Virus record (IMG/VR): IMGVR_UViG_3300043446_003867
Location: 1-64,000 of that record
DNA: 64,000 nucleotides
Direction: 5' to 3' (one strand)
Origin: a virus
Every line of letters starts with the position of its first letter. Position 1 is the stretch's first letter. The notes under the pieces were generated by a model. The model was not told the origin of the DNA. It was given only the letters and a program-made list of their open reading frames with translations, and ran no database searches. Positions 39,490 through 48,928 of the stretch are shown here, piece by piece. Position numbers and translations under genes: made by a program.

Positions 39490-41130
39490 ATGAGATACCA
39501 AGATAGTGAAGGAAACGAGCTGACGCCGGAGCAGATTCAGGACGGCGTCGATCTCTTCGCGTGGGTGGAGGAGCAGGCGGAGTTGGCGAGGAAGGACGTG
39601 AAAACGTTCTTCCAGTTCGTCATGCGTCACGAGACGAAGAGGACGCCGCTCGATTGTATGCCGCATCAGCGGGTGCTGTTCGACTTCGTTGAGCAGTATC
39701 CGCGGTGTGTGATCCGGATGCCGGTCGGCACGAGCAAGACGTTCAGCATGGCGGCGTTGACGTTGCATCTCCTCGGGCGGGATCCGTCGTCGCGTGGCGC
39801 GATTGTGTCGGCGACGCAGGCGCAGGCGCAGAAGCCGTTGAGCATGGTGCGGGATACGATCGAGAACAGCGTCGAGTTGCGGCGGGTGTTTCCGAAGCTG
39901 CGGAAGTCGTCGCGCAAGACGGACTCGTGGGCGCAGAGCGAGATCACGGTGGATCGTCCGCCGGGTATCCGTGACCCGTCGCTGATCGCGGTGGGTATCG
40001 ATGGCGCGATCGCAGGCGCGCGTCTCTCATGGATCGTCGTCGACGATATCCTCGACCGCGAGAATACGAGCACGGCGGCGGGCTTGCAGAAGGTCCACGA
40101 TTGGTTCGACAGCTCGGTCCTTTCGCGTATCGATCCGGGGCACGGGCGAATCGTCGTCACGAACACGCCGTGGCATCCGGAAGATCTCACGTACAAGCTG
40201 GAATCGGCGGGGTGGCCGACGATCACGATCGACGTCCTCGGCAATATTCGACTCTCGAACTGCGACGACTTCGATACGGATGACATCGTACCGAGTGCGC
40301 GACCGGGAGAGATCTATCGGTTGGCGTCGCATGGCGAACCGACGAACTCGCGGGGCGAGGTGATCGACGAGACGGAGCCGCTGTGGGCGGGGCGTTATCC
40401 GTGGAGCGAGATCGAGGAGTTGAAGCGGACGCACCTCCCGCATCGATTCAATCAGCTCTATCTCTGCATCTGCCGAAGCGATGAAACGGCGCGGTGCAAG
40501 GTGGAGTGGGTCGAAACGTGTAAGGCGCAGGGGCGCGGGCTTACGTTGCTCTCCAGCTACCATGGCGACAATCCGACGATCACGGGCGTCGACCTCGCGG
40601 TGGGGCGAGGGTCGCAGTACGACCAGACGGCGCTATTCACGTTCGAGCAGCATCGAAACGGGAAGCGGCAGATCATCGACATCGAGTTCGGGCAGTGGGA
40701 CGCGCCGACGATCGTGCAGAAGTTGATCCACAAGGCGCAGGTCTACAAGTCGATCGTCCGCGTGGAGAACAACGCGGCGCAGGACTACCTCGTGCAGTTT
40801 GCGCGGGCGGCGAACGCGTCGATCCCGATCAAGGCGCACGCGACGGGGCGCTCGAAGGCGCATCCGGAGTTCGGCGTCGAAGGCATCTTCATCGAGATTC
40901 AAAACGGCGCGTGGATCATCCCTTGCGATCCGGGTGGGCGATGCCATCCGGCGGTACAGCGCTGGATTGACGATTGTTTGTATTATCAAGCGGGTTCGCA
41001 CGTCGGCGACGTGTTGATGGCGTCATGGTTTGCGCGTGAGCAGGCGCGCGATCTCGGGTTCAGCGCGGGGCGCGGTTCGTCGGGCGCGCAGAGCGTTGGT
41101 GCTCTGGCGTCGCAGCTCATGTCGCGTTAG
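39490..41130 (+). CDS. Terminase large subunit
   Basis: A 546-aa packaging motor and nuclease. The ATPase domain has a deviant Walker A (MPVGTSKT near residue 77, lacking the glycine before lysine) and Walker B WIVVDDIL near residue 181, followed by coupling motif TNTPWHPED. The C-terminal RNase H-like nuclease begins GVDLAVGRGSQYDQTA near residue 367 and continues through the VRVENNAAQ segment, supplying the acidic metal ligands. It cuts and pumps DNA into the prohead through the portal encoded downstream. Confidence 0.93.
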   Translation: MRYQDSEGNELTPEQIQDGVDLFAWVEEQAELARKDVKTFFQFVMRHETKRTPLDCMPHQRVLFDFVEQYPRCVIRMPVGTSKTFSMAALTLHLLGRDPSSRGAIVSATQAQAQKPLSMVRDTIENSVELRRVFPKLRKSSRKTDSWAQSEITVDRPPGIRDPSLIAVGIDGAIAGARLSWIVVDDILDRENTSTAAGLQKVHDWFDSSVLSRIDPGHGRIVVTNTPWHPEDLTYKLESAGWPTITIDVLGNIRLSNCDDFDTDDIVPSARPGEIYRLASHGEPTNSRGEVIDETEPLWAGRYPWSEIEELKRTHLPHRFNQLYLCICRSDETARCKVEWVETCKAQGRGLTLLSSYHGDNPTITGVDLAVGRGSQYDQTALFTFEQHRNGKRQIIDIEFGQWDAPTIVQKLIHKAQVYKSIVRVENNAAQDYLVQFARAANASIPIKAHATGRSKAHPEFGVEGIFIEIQNGAWIIPCDPGGRCHPAVQRWIDDCLYYQAGSHVGDVLMASWFAREQARDLGFSAGRGSSGAQSVGALASQLMSR

Positions 41131-41153
41131 CGTCGCAGGCGGAGGTTCCGCAC

Positions 41154-41684
41154 ATGAAAGATTTCGTCGTCATCCACGATCCGGCAGGGAAACTGTCGGA
41201 AGGCAAGGTTCTCACGGGCAACGCCGTCGCCGTCGCGAAGTCGCGCGGCGTCGTTCTTCTCCCGGTTGAGCCTGATCTGATTCCTCGATCCGCGTTCGCC
41301 GGATGGGCGAAGCGTTGCTACGGCGACGGCGAGCAGTTCGCGCAGTTGCAGTCCTCGCGTGGCTGCGCGCTCGCGCTTCACGCGCACCCGGACTTCCCGA
41401 CGCTTCACTGGGCGGCGCGAATCGTTCCGTTCGCCCCGCACGTTGAGGGTTCGCTTCGCATCGCGAGCGACACGGCGCAGCTTCACTCGCTCGCGTGCGG
41501 CATCGCGCCCATCACGTCGCCTGTCGTGCTTGATACGCTCGGCGAGGAAGACGCGCAGGGTGGGTGGACGGTGTACGGCGCGGCCAAGGCGACGATTCCG
41601 GGCGATGCGTACATCGCAGTGCAGCTTTACGGCATGATGACGGGCGCGCGCGTGGCGTGGTTCGCCATCAGTCAGAGCGCCTAA
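41154..41684 (+). CDS. Hypothetical protein in packaging region
   Basis: A 176-aa protein from ATG 41154. Beta-rich, with no membrane segments. It lies between terminase and a fibre-like gene and could be a minor head or decoration protein. Not recognised. Confidence 0.65.
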   Translation: MKDFVVIHDPAGKLSEGKVLTGNAVAVAKSRGVVLLPVEPDLIPRSAFAGWAKRCYGDGEQFAQLQSSRGCALALHAHPDFPTLHWAARIVPFAPHVEGSLRIASDTAQLHSLACGIAPITSPVVLDTLGEEDAQGGWTVYGAAKATIPGDAYIAVQLYGMMTGARVAWFAISQSA

Positions 41685-41695
41685 CGAGGATCGTC

Positions 41696-42118
41696 ATGGC
41701 GGATCTCGTCGCACTCTGGACTGAGGCGCGCGAGGCGCGCGCGCGTTACATGGCGCTTGCGCGCGAGAAGGCGCGCGATGATGCGAGCGTTTCGCAGGAG
41801 ACGCTGACGGCGGCGGCGAACGACGCGGTGCTCGCGGAGTACCGCGCGCGTGACGCGCAGATTCGGAACACTTGGACGGAGTGGAAGGCGCCGACGCGCT
41901 ACGAGCACGTTTGGGGCAAGTGGACGGCGCGCGTCATTGATCCCGAGACGGGGATGCCGGAGCCGCAGAAGGTCATGATGGGGTGCCGCAACTGCGGCCA
42001 ACAGTGGCAGACGACGTGCGCGAGCGGGCACGTCCAAGCGCACATTCAGAAGTTCGCGGTGCAGCATCTACACGCGGACGTGTTCGGGTACGTGCCGAGG
42101 AAGGGGCTGGACGAATGA
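41696..42118 (+). CDS. Hypothetical protein with Cys pair
   Basis: A 140-aa protein from ATG 41696. An N-terminal helical region is followed by CRNCGQQW and a late Cys plus two His residues (CASGHVQAHIQKFAVQHLH), a likely zinc-binding C-terminus. Overlaps the next gene. Confidence 0.65.
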   Translation: MADLVALWTEAREARARYMALAREKARDDASVSQETLTAAANDAVLAEYRARDAQIRNTWTEWKAPTRYEHVWGKWTARVIDPETGMPEPQKVMMGCRNCGQQWQTTCASGHVQAHIQKFAVQHLHADVFGYVPRKGLDE

Positions 42119-42399
42119 ACGTGATGATTGGGGGCGGTCAGGCGAAGGCGAGCGAGGCGTGCCCGTATTGCGGCGCGTCGACGCCGCTCATGCTTGGGCC
42201 GCAGGACTTCGGGCCGGAGCACGCGGTGCAGGTCGTTGAGGCGTTGCGGACGAGCACGCTCTACGGGTGTGATGCGTGCGGGAAGAATTGGGCGGTGGTT
42301 CGGAAGAAGGGCACGCCGCCGTTCTTCCAAGGCGCGAAGGGCAATCGGCACGAGCGACGAGCGGCGGTGGCGAGGGCTCGTCGCAAGCGTGCGGCGTGA
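42115..42399 (+). CDS. Small zinc-ribbon protein
   Basis: A 94-aa protein from ATG 42115, overlapping the previous stop. CPYCG and CDACG, 36 residues apart, form a four-Cys zinc ribbon; the C-terminus is strongly basic (HERRAAVARARRKR). Possibly nucleic-acid binding or a structural adaptor. Confidence 0.65.
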   Translation: MNVMIGGGQAKASEACPYCGASTPLMLGPQDFGPEHAVQVVEALRTSTLYGCDACGKNWAVVRKKGTPPFFQGAKGNRHERRAAVARARRKRAA

Positions 42400-42411
42400 C
42401 GCGGAAGGGGG

Positions 42412-42417
42412 TAGGGT
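42412..42417 (+). promoter_or_regulatory. TANNNT -10 element six bases before a start codon
   Basis: TAGGGT ends 6 bases before ATG 42424 with no ribosome binding site between, as for a leaderless transcript. No clear -35. Confidence 0.4.
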
Positions 42418-42423
42418 TGCGCC

Positions 42424-42657
42424 ATGACTCAGGCTCAGCTCTACGCCGCATGTGTGACGATCGCGCCGAACTTCACAGTGCAGATCATTTGGACGACGCT
42501 GCCGACCGTGTCGCGGTCGATCCAGTGGTTCGGGCGACCGAAGGGAACGCTCAACAATCTGACCGGCGGCATCGTTTTCCCGGACAATAGCGACTTTGAG
42601 CCGAAGCTGACCTTCGTGCTGACGCAGGCGCTCGCGGTGCTTCAACAGGCGGGCTAG
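42424..42657 (+). CDS. Small hypothetical protein
   Basis: A 77-aa protein from ATG 42424, with alternating hydrophobic residues. It lies directly upstream of the fibre-like gene. Not recognised. Confidence 0.55.
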   Translation: MTQAQLYAACVTIAPNFTVQIIWTTLPTVSRSIQWFGRPKGTLNNLTGGIVFPDNSDFEPKLTFVLTQALAVLQQAG

Positions 42658-42668
42658 GATCGACGACC

Positions 42669-44660
42669 ATGAGCTACCTGAGTCTTCCGGCGGGCGCGGT
42701 CGCACGACCGCTTATTTCTGGCGTAGCGAACGCTGCGGGCCTGCGCGCGGTCGCTCCCTCGGCGACGTTCGGTCAAGGCATCACGGCGACCGTGACGGGC
42801 CTCGGGACGTTCGCCTTCGATACGGCGTCGCTGGCGGTCGATAACGGCACGACGGTGATCAAGCCCGACGACATCCTCGTCGGCAACCCAGGGCGATGGA
42901 TTGCTGCGGGCGGAGGCGGCGGAATCGGAGGCGGCGGCACAACGGATGTTATCCCGATGTGGAGCAGCCCGACGGCGCTGACGGATAGCCCGATCTCGCG
43001 TATTGGCGGTGCGATCGACGCGAGTTCGTTGACCAACAGCGGCGTTGGATACACGAACGGCAATTACATTAACGTTCCTCTTACTGGCGGAAGCGGTACG
43101 GGTGCCACGGCTGACATCGTGGTCTTCGGCACGTCGGTCACCGCGGTGTTCCTGCGCAAGCGCGGCATCAACTACGTGGCTGGCGAAGTGCTTTCGGCTG
43201 CGACGATCGGTCCCGGCGCGAACTTCCAGTACACGATCATCAAGATCGCCGACACGGTGGGAACGTCGGCGGAGTTTACGTCGGCGCTGAGCGTTGGTGC
43301 GGGCACGTCGTCTCCACGCGGCTCGTTTGACACGGCGGGGTGCGCGTTTATCGGCGTGCCATCGGGAACGGTCGTTGAGTATGCGAACGCGTTGCGGGCG
43401 CGTATTACGACTGGTCTTTCTATCGGCGCGCTGACGTCGTACTCAATCACGACGCCGTTAGAACTCCCGGTCGGAATGTCGATGAACCAGGCGTTCGACG
43501 GGAGCGCGATCGCTGGAGGCTGGACCGCGATCGGTATGTATTCGGTTCCGCGAGCGACGGCATCGCAAGCGGGATCGAACTACACCGTTTACGGCATGTA
43601 CTCGGTCGCGGCGCGCTCGTACGCGGCGGATCTTTCGACGACGTCAACGTATGTGGGCATTTTGACAGCCGCGCAGATTGCCGGTTCTGCGTTCGTGTCA
43701 GCGTCGACGGGCACGCTAATTGGCATCGACGCGTCGGTGGCAAACCCGCGCACGGGTCACAACGTCGGATCAATGTACGGAGGGGTATTCCGCACATCGG
43801 TATCGAACGGCACGGCGAACACCGTCGTGGGCGTGCGCGTTTCGTCAAGTGGTAGCGGCACGATCCTGGATTATTACGGTCTCCGGATTGAGCAGAACGG
43901 CACGTTGATCACGAGCAACCTGCGCATCGGTATCGCGCAGGAAGACCCGTCGTGCGCGAACTACTACCAGGGAACGTCGGCGTTCGGCATGTACGAGCCG
44001 AACCCGCGCGCTAACGTGCACGTTGGTCCGTCGACGGCGACGCATGGTTCGATGTTCTTTGAGACGGGCGTCGCTCCGGCGGTTCCGGTCACCGGTCATG
44101 TCTGGCGCGACGGAAGCGAACTCTACGTCGAGGCGCTAAACATCACGCCGCTCACGGCCAACTTCAAGGTCGGCACGGCGGGCTACGGCGTTGACTTCAG
44201 CGTCACGCCGAACGCGGGAACGTCGGAGCTGTTTGACGACTACGAGGAAGGAACGTGGACGCCGGGCTTTACGGTTACGGGCGCGGGTGCGTCGATCGCG
44301 ATCGTTAACGCGGACACCGAAGCGGTCTACACGAAGAAAGGGCGCGAAGTCACCGTGTGCTTCTCAATCGCTGTCGGCGCGATCGTTAACACGCCGCAAG
44401 GCGTCGACATCACGGGCCTTCCGTATCCCGTCGATAGTGGTTGCGGCACGTACGGCTTAACGATTCCGGTCGACATCTATCTGGGAACGAACTTCGCCAA
44501 CAAGTTCGCTGGGTTCGCGGGCACTCTCTACAACGGCGGATCGTCAATTCAGCTCGTTTGGTACGATCACAACGGCGTGATCGACGTCACGCCTGGACCA
44601 AGCATTCAGGCGAACAACAGCGTGATCAGCGCATCAATCACCTACTTTGCAGCAACGTGA
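42669..44660 (+). CDS. Fibre- or spike-like structural protein
   Basis: A 663-aa protein, rich in Gly, Ser, Thr and Ala with repetitive beta structure and a Gly-rich hinge near residues 78-93. The late ELFDDYEEGTWTPGF segment near residue 519 is a hallmark of the C-terminal region of many phage tail-fibre and tailspike proteins, just before a receptor-binding domain. Fibres are normally encoded after the tail genes; its place between terminase and portal suggests a head fibre, or a moved receptor-binding protein. Confidence 0.72.
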   Translation: MSYLSLPAGAVARPLISGVANAAGLRAVAPSATFGQGITATVTGLGTFAFDTASLAVDNGTTVIKPDDILVGNPGRWIAAGGGGGIGGGGTTDVIPMWSSPTALTDSPISRIGGAIDASSLTNSGVGYTNGNYINVPLTGGSGTGATADIVVFGTSVTAVFLRKRGINYVAGEVLSAATIGPGANFQYTIIKIADTVGTSAEFTSALSVGAGTSSPRGSFDTAGCAFIGVPSGTVVEYANALRARITTGLSIGALTSYSITTPLELPVGMSMNQAFDGSAIAGGWTAIGMYSVPRATASQAGSNYTVYGMYSVAARSYAADLSTTSTYVGILTAAQIAGSAFVSASTGTLIGIDASVANPRTGHNVGSMYGGVFRTSVSNGTANTVVGVRVSSSGSGTILDYYGLRIEQNGTLITSNLRIGIAQEDPSCANYYQGTSAFGMYEPNPRANVHVGPSTATHGSMFFETGVAPAVPVTGHVWRDGSELYVEALNITPLTANFKVGTAGYGVDFSVTPNAGTSELFDDYEEGTWTPGFTVTGAGASIAIVNADTEAVYTKKGREVTVCFSIAVGAIVNTPQGVDITGLPYPVDSGCGTYGLTIPVDIYLGTNFANKFAGFAGTLYNGGSSIQLVWYDHNGVIDVTPGPSIQANNSVISASITYFAAT

Positions 44661-44667
44661 GGGCACC

Positions 44668-45003
44668 ATGGAAGTCGTGATGAAGTACGCGCTTGACCGC
44701 GTCGAAGTTGAGCAGACCTGGAAGACGATCAATGTGCGCAGCCGCGTGCAGAAGTGGGTGAAGAACGGCGCGGACGAGATGCTGGTGGAGCCGAACGCCG
44801 GTCTGCATCGCGTCGTGCTTAACCCTGGCGACTGGGCGGGCGCGGACAAGTGGGGCGTTCGTTCGTACGCCGACATCGCGTGGGGGGCGGACGTGATTTC
44901 GGCGTGGCAGGCGGAGCAGGAACGCATTCGCGCGCTTACGGCGGCGCGTGTGCAGGCGCCGGCGGCGGACACTCAGGCTGACGTGAGCGTCGTTCCGTCG
45001 TGA
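44668..45003 (+). CDS. Hypothetical protein before portal
   Basis: A 111-aa protein from ATG 44668 with GAGGG upstream. An N-terminal VMKYALDRVEVEQTW segment and a Trp-rich middle are visible. Coupled to the next small gene. Possibly a minor head protein; not recognised. Confidence 0.6.
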   Translation: MEVVMKYALDRVEVEQTWKTINVRSRVQKWVKNGADEMLVEPNAGLHRVVLNPGDWAGADKWGVRSYADIAWGADVISAWQAEQERIRALTAARVQAPAADTQADVSVVPS

Positions 45004-45251
45004 TTCGTTCGCTGAAAGTTCGCGCCGCGACGTGGCTCACGAAGCGATTGCTGAAGTTTTTGGCGTCGCAGACTGAGAAGGAAGTCGACGAGACGGAGGC
45101 GTTCCCGACGCCTCCGCAGTCGCCTTTGACGCAGGAATCTTGCGTGATGATGTACACGCCTCCCGCGCCGCGCGTTATGAAGACGGAAGCGGCGCCGCTC
45201 GCGGGTAGCGCGAGGGCGAGGGCGGAGCAGGCGCGAAAGAGGACCGTATGA
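45000..45251 (+). CDS. Small basic protein before portal
   Basis: An 83-aa protein from GTG 45000 with a basic amphipathic N-terminus (RSLKVRAATWLTKRLLKFL) and a Pro-rich, charged remainder. Overlaps the portal start. Confidence 0.55.
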   Translation: MIRSLKVRAATWLTKRLLKFLASQTEKEVDETEAFPTPPQSPLTQESCVMMYTPPAPRVMKTEAAPLAGSARARAEQARKRTV

Positions 45252-47167
45252 GCAACGTGATGCAGATGGGCGCGAACTTGGTGATCGGTTCGTCGTTCGG
45301 GATCGACAACACGACCCTCGGGCCGGACTTCCGCGCGCGCACGCTGATCGATTCGGAACGTTACAAGGTGCTTGACCGCAAGGCGACGTACTATTCGTGC
45401 ACACAGCACGACTTCAAGAAGCACGACTTCGATGGTCGCGCGATTCCGGAAGGGAACCCGCTCCTTGGACAGCCGAATCTCGCGAGTGTTCAAGCCGATT
45501 GGTACGTACCGCTTCGCTCCCGACGACCGAGCGCCCCGTACCGTCTCGCTCGTGTCATCGTCGACTCGTTCACCAATCTCGTGTTCGGCTATCAGCGGTG
45601 GCCGACGATCCGTGTTCCTGGTGATAGCGATGCCGAAGAGTTCGTTCGCGCGCTAGTCGATGAGAGCGGGCTGCGCACGCTGATGATCCGTGCGCGAACG
45701 ATCGGAGGCTCGACGGGTAGCGTCGGGCTTTCGTGGCGGTTCTTCGCGGGCAAGCCGGTCGTGCAGGCGCACCAGCCGCGGTCGATCTACATTCACGAGT
45801 GGGAGGATCAGGATCGCCTGATCCCCGCGCACGTCATTGAGATCTATAAGTTCAGCCGCAACGAGTGGGATCCGCAGAAGCAAAAGTTCGTCGTGAACTG
45901 GTACTGGTTCCGGCGCGATTGGACGCTCAAGGCTGACATCACTTACAAGGAAGTGCGCTTCGATCAGGCGGTCGATCCCGAGTGGCAGATCGACGAGGAA
46001 GCCTCGCACGTTCACAACGATGGCTTCTGCCACTTCGTGTGGATTCAAAACCTCCCGACGGAGAACCCGGAGAGCATCGACGGCAACGCGGACTACGAAG
46101 GGCTCTACGAGAACTTCGACTCGATCGACTTGCTGCACAGCACGCTGATTCGCGGCACGACGTTGAACCTCGATCCGACGCTCGTGCTCAAGCTCGATCC
46201 CGACATCATCGAGCGCACGGGCTTGCGCAAGGGCACCGACAACGCGCTTGTTGTCGGGCAAGCAGGCGATGCACACTACATGGAGCTGCAAGGTTCTAGT
46301 GTTCAGGTCGGCACGCAGTTGTTCGCAAAGATGCGCGAAAGCACTCTCGAAGTCGCGCAGTGCGTCGTGCCCGACCCGAACCAGATTGGCGCGGCGGGTA
46401 CGTCCTCGGTGGCGTTGAAGGTCGTCTACGCGCCGATGCTTGGCAAGGCGGACATTCTCCGCGAGCAGTACGAACGCGGGTTGCTCGACCTGCTTACGCA
46501 GATGCTCAAGTCCGCGCGCAACGCCAACTCGAATCCGGTGATCCGCGAAGGTGAAAACGGCGAGATTGTCGAAGAACGTTACGTTCTCGATCTTCCGCCG
46601 CGGCTTGAGCGCCAAGATGTTCTCGACGACGAAGGGAATCCGACGGGCGAAAAAGAAGACGCTTTCGTCGATCAGACTCCGGGTGAAAGCAACCGCATCA
46701 CGTTTGACTGGGGCGATTATTTCCTACCAACGGCGCAGGATCAGCAACAAACGGCGACGACGCTTTCGCAACTCGTTGCCGGCGGTCTTCTCTCGCAAGA
46801 GAGCGGTGCTGATCTCGCCTCGCGTGTAGTCCGCATCGATCCGCGCGCCGAATGGGATCGTATTCAGCGCGAGCAGAAGGAAAAAGCGTCGCAGCAGTCG
46901 TCGATGTTTGGCGGCGATATGGGTGGTGCGCCACTTGGCGGCGATATGGGTGGTGCGCCGGAAGGCGCGGGCTTTGGTATCAAGGGCGGCATGGGTGGTC
47001 GCGTCGGTGCGGAGGACGAACTGCCACCGGGCGCGGAGCCGCGAAAGGCCGGAGCAAAGGCTCTGCGTGTGAATGAAGTTCGCGCGATGCTTGGGGAACC
47101 GTTGCTTGAAGGTGAAGAGGGCGATTTGACGCTGGAAGAGTATCGGCATCGGAAAGGGATCGCGTGA
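45248..47167 (+). CDS. Portal protein
   Basis: A 639-aa protein expected to form the dodecameric ring at the capsid vertex through which DNA passes. Recognised from size, position between terminase and the SPP1 gp7-like gene, and portal-type segments: PYRLARVIVDSFTNLVFG near residue 96, and the helical GTSSVALKVVYAPML region near 384 before the long C-terminal helices. The tail is Gly/Met-rich with a short tandem repeat (46910-46959) and ends with a NEVRAMLGEPLL-type segment typical of portal C-termini. Confidence 0.88.
   Translation: MSNVMQMGANLVIGSSFGIDNTTLGPDFRARTLIDSERYKVLDRKATYYSCTQHDFKKHDFDGRAIPEGNPLLGQPNLASVQADWYVPLRSRRPSAPYRLARVIVDSFTNLVFGYQRWPTIRVPGDSDAEEFVRALVDESGLRTLMIRARTIGGSTGSVGLSWRFFAGKPVVQAHQPRSIYIHEWEDQDRLIPAHVIEIYKFSRNEWDPQKQKFVVNWYWFRRDWTLKADITYKEVRFDQAVDPEWQIDEEASHVHNDGFCHFVWIQNLPTENPESIDGNADYEGLYENFDSIDLLHSTLIRGTTLNLDPTLVLKLDPDIIERTGLRKGTDNALVVGQAGDAHYMELQGSSVQVGTQLFAKMRESTLEVAQCVVPDPNQIGAAGTSSVALKVVYAPMLGKADILREQYERGLLDLLTQMLKSARNANSNPVIREGENGEIVEERYVLDLPPRLERQDVLDDEGNPTGEKEDAFVDQTPGESNRITFDWGDYFLPTAQDQQQTATTLSQLVAGGLLSQESGADLASRVVRIDPRAEWDRIQREQKEKASQQSSMFGGDMGGAPLGGDMGGAPEGAGFGIKGGMGGRVGAEDELPPGAEPRKAGAKALRVNEVRAMLGEPLLEGEEGDLTLEEYRHRKGIA
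46910..46959 (+). repeat. 27-bp tandem repeat inside the portal gene
   Basis: Two copies of a 23-bp unit (46910-46932 and 46937-46959, period 27 bp) encode GGDMGGAP twice. In frame and likely a flexible tail segment. Confidence 0.85.
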
Positions 47168-48195
47168 AGCGACTCTCACAAGCGATGTTGATCGACCGAC
47201 GGCAAGCGTTCGCGCTTGCCGATCGCGTTGGTAAACGCGAAGTGGAGCGCATGATGAAAGATGCGGCGGACGAGCTACGCGCGCGCATCTCGTCCAACAT
47301 CGCGACAAGCAGCACGACGCCAACGTCGATTCGTGAAATGCGGGAGACGCTTGCGCAGCTTGAAGGCGTGACAAAGGCGCTATCGCGGCGGGTGGGACGA
47401 ACGACACTCGGGATGGCCGGTGAGGCGGCGGAAGTCGCGGCGAGTGCGGTGTTTGATTATATGGAGGACGCGAATCGCGCGTACATGGGGCGGCCGCTCG
47501 GATTGCGCGAAGCGAGCGTGCTCACCGAAGCAGTGTCCGGCACGAATGCGTCGGTACTTCGACGACTCGCGTCGACCGAGTCGCAGATCGAAGACGTGAT
47601 GGCGGATCCCGACGCAGCGGAAGTTGCACCGCGTATGAATGCGGAGGGCGGCGTGCTCTCGCGGTATTCAATGGAGACGATCGGTGTCTTTGAAGACACA
47701 CTTCGCAACGGCATGATCACGGGAAAACCGTGGGGTGACGTGCGGCAGGAGTTGATCGACAAATCGCCATTCCTGCAAGGCGCGCCGCGTTTCTGGGCGG
47801 AACGCATCATCCGTACGGAGACGATGACTGCTTACAATCGCGCGGGATGGGAGACGATTCGCGAAGCTGACGATGAGCTTGGCGACATGACGAAGATCCT
47901 GAGTGCGACGTTCGACAACCGGACGGGATGGGATAGCTACCAAGTTCACGGGCAGATTCGGCGACCCGACGAGGCGTTCCAGTGGGCAGGTGGGTTCTAT
48001 CAGCATCCGGCGAACCGCCCGAACGATCGCGAAGTCGTCGTACCGCATCGCATTTCGTGGCCGATCCCGGATGAATTGTCGTGGCGCAGCGACGCGGAAG
48101 TTGTCGCAGCATGGCAGCGGGATCGGAGGAAGGGCGCTCCTCCGCCGCGTCCGAAGATGACGACGATCGACTTGAAACGATTCGGACGCGGCTGA
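47164..48195 (+). CDS. SPP1 gp7/MuF-like minor head protein
   Basis: A 343-aa protein from GTG 47164, overlapping the portal stop. The N-terminal part is helical. The MuF/gp7-type domain is visible around residues 215-300: ERIIRTETMTAYNRAGWETIREAD, then a WDSYQVHGQIRRPDEAF segment with the conserved His. These proteins bind portals and influence head assembly and DNA ejection. No extra toxin domain is fused here. Confidence 0.8.
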   Translation: MKRLSQAMLIDRRQAFALADRVGKREVERMMKDAADELRARISSNIATSSTTPTSIREMRETLAQLEGVTKALSRRVGRTTLGMAGEAAEVAASAVFDYMEDANRAYMGRPLGLREASVLTEAVSGTNASVLRRLASTESQIEDVMADPDAAEVAPRMNAEGGVLSRYSMETIGVFEDTLRNGMITGKPWGDVRQELIDKSPFLQGAPRFWAERIIRTETMTAYNRAGWETIREADDELGDMTKILSATFDNRTGWDSYQVHGQIRRPDEAFQWAGGFYQHPANRPNDREVVVPHRISWPIPDELSWRSDAEVVAAWQRDRRKGAPPPRPKMTTIDLKRFGRG

Positions 48196-48199
48196 TTGC

Positions 48200-48229
48200 T
48201 TGCGCCACATCTCATTCGCGCGCTACGGT
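48200..48229 (+). promoter_or_regulatory. Candidate promoter before small head genes
   Basis: TTGCGC (48200), 18-bp spacer, TACGGT (48224), then a GGAGG ribosome binding site before ATG 48245. Confidence 0.45.
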
Positions 48230-48244
48230 ACGCGCGGAGGCAAC

Positions 48245-48550
48245 ATGGCGAAGCCGTTCAAGCTCAGTGGCAGCAGTGGTACCGGACCGGCGCGTGACAG
48301 CGGTGGTCGTTTCTTGCGTGCCGCGCTTCCGGGCGAACTCGTGACGAAGTATCCCGCGGAGAAGGGCTTCACCGACAACGAGGCGCTGCGTGCGCTTCGT
48401 GTTCCCGATCGGATGGTTGGTGAAGGCAAGCCGAAGAACGTCGCTGGTCCTGGCGCAACGGCGCCCGCGCCTGTATACCCGGATGCGCTTCCGTGGCCGA
48501 AGGCGGAACCGTTCAACGACGCGAACAAAGTCCCCTTCAAGTTCCGATGA
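48245..48550 (+). CDS. Small head protein with terminal PFK motifs
   Basis: A 101-aa basic, Pro/Gly-rich, probably disordered protein. It begins AKPFKL and ends VPFKFR; the next gene product ends RKPFKL. The shared terminal motif suggests a docking peptide for a capsid or portal site. Position between the gp7-like gene and the scaffold suggests a structural role. Confidence 0.6.
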   Translation: MAKPFKLSGSSGTGPARDSGGRFLRAALPGELVTKYPAEKGFTDNEALRALRVPDRMVGEGKPKNVAGPGATAPAPVYPDALPWPKAEPFNDANKVPFKFR

Positions 48551-48559
48551 GGTAATACG

Positions 48560-48922
48560 ATGGCTGAAGCGAAGACGCCGGGCGATGGCAAGACCTCGCC
48601 CTTTGGCAACGGTTCCGGAAAAGGCACGAACACAGGAGCATCGACGATGGCTAACTCGACGGCGGGCGCGAACCCCGGCAAGAACGGCAACAACTTCCTC
48701 ACGAACCCCTCGGGCAACTCCCCGGCGGGTGCGAAGCCGACCGACTTCACGCGCGCCAAGGTTGCGACGCAGAAGTCGGGTCAGGCTGCGGACATCAACG
48801 CGCAGTCGGCCATCAAGGACAAGGGTCAGCTCGTTCCTCTCGCGGACGTCACCAGCGGTCCGCGCAAGGAAATGGTCGGCGCGGGTTCCATCGGCGACAG
48901 CCGCAAGCCGTTCAAGCTCTGA
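48560..48922 (+). CDS. Small disordered head-region protein
   Basis: A 120-aa, Gly/Asn/Thr/Lys-rich protein that looks disordered and ends in RKPFKL, as the neighbouring product begins. Preceded by AGGTAA. Likely virion-associated; not recognised. Confidence 0.58.
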   Translation: MAEAKTPGDGKTSPFGNGSGKGTNTGASTMANSTAGANPGKNGNNFLTNPSGNSPAGAKPTDFTRAKVATQKSGQAADINAQSAIKDKGQLVPLADVTSGPRKEMVGAGSIGDSRKPFKL

Positions 48923-48928
48923 TCCATC

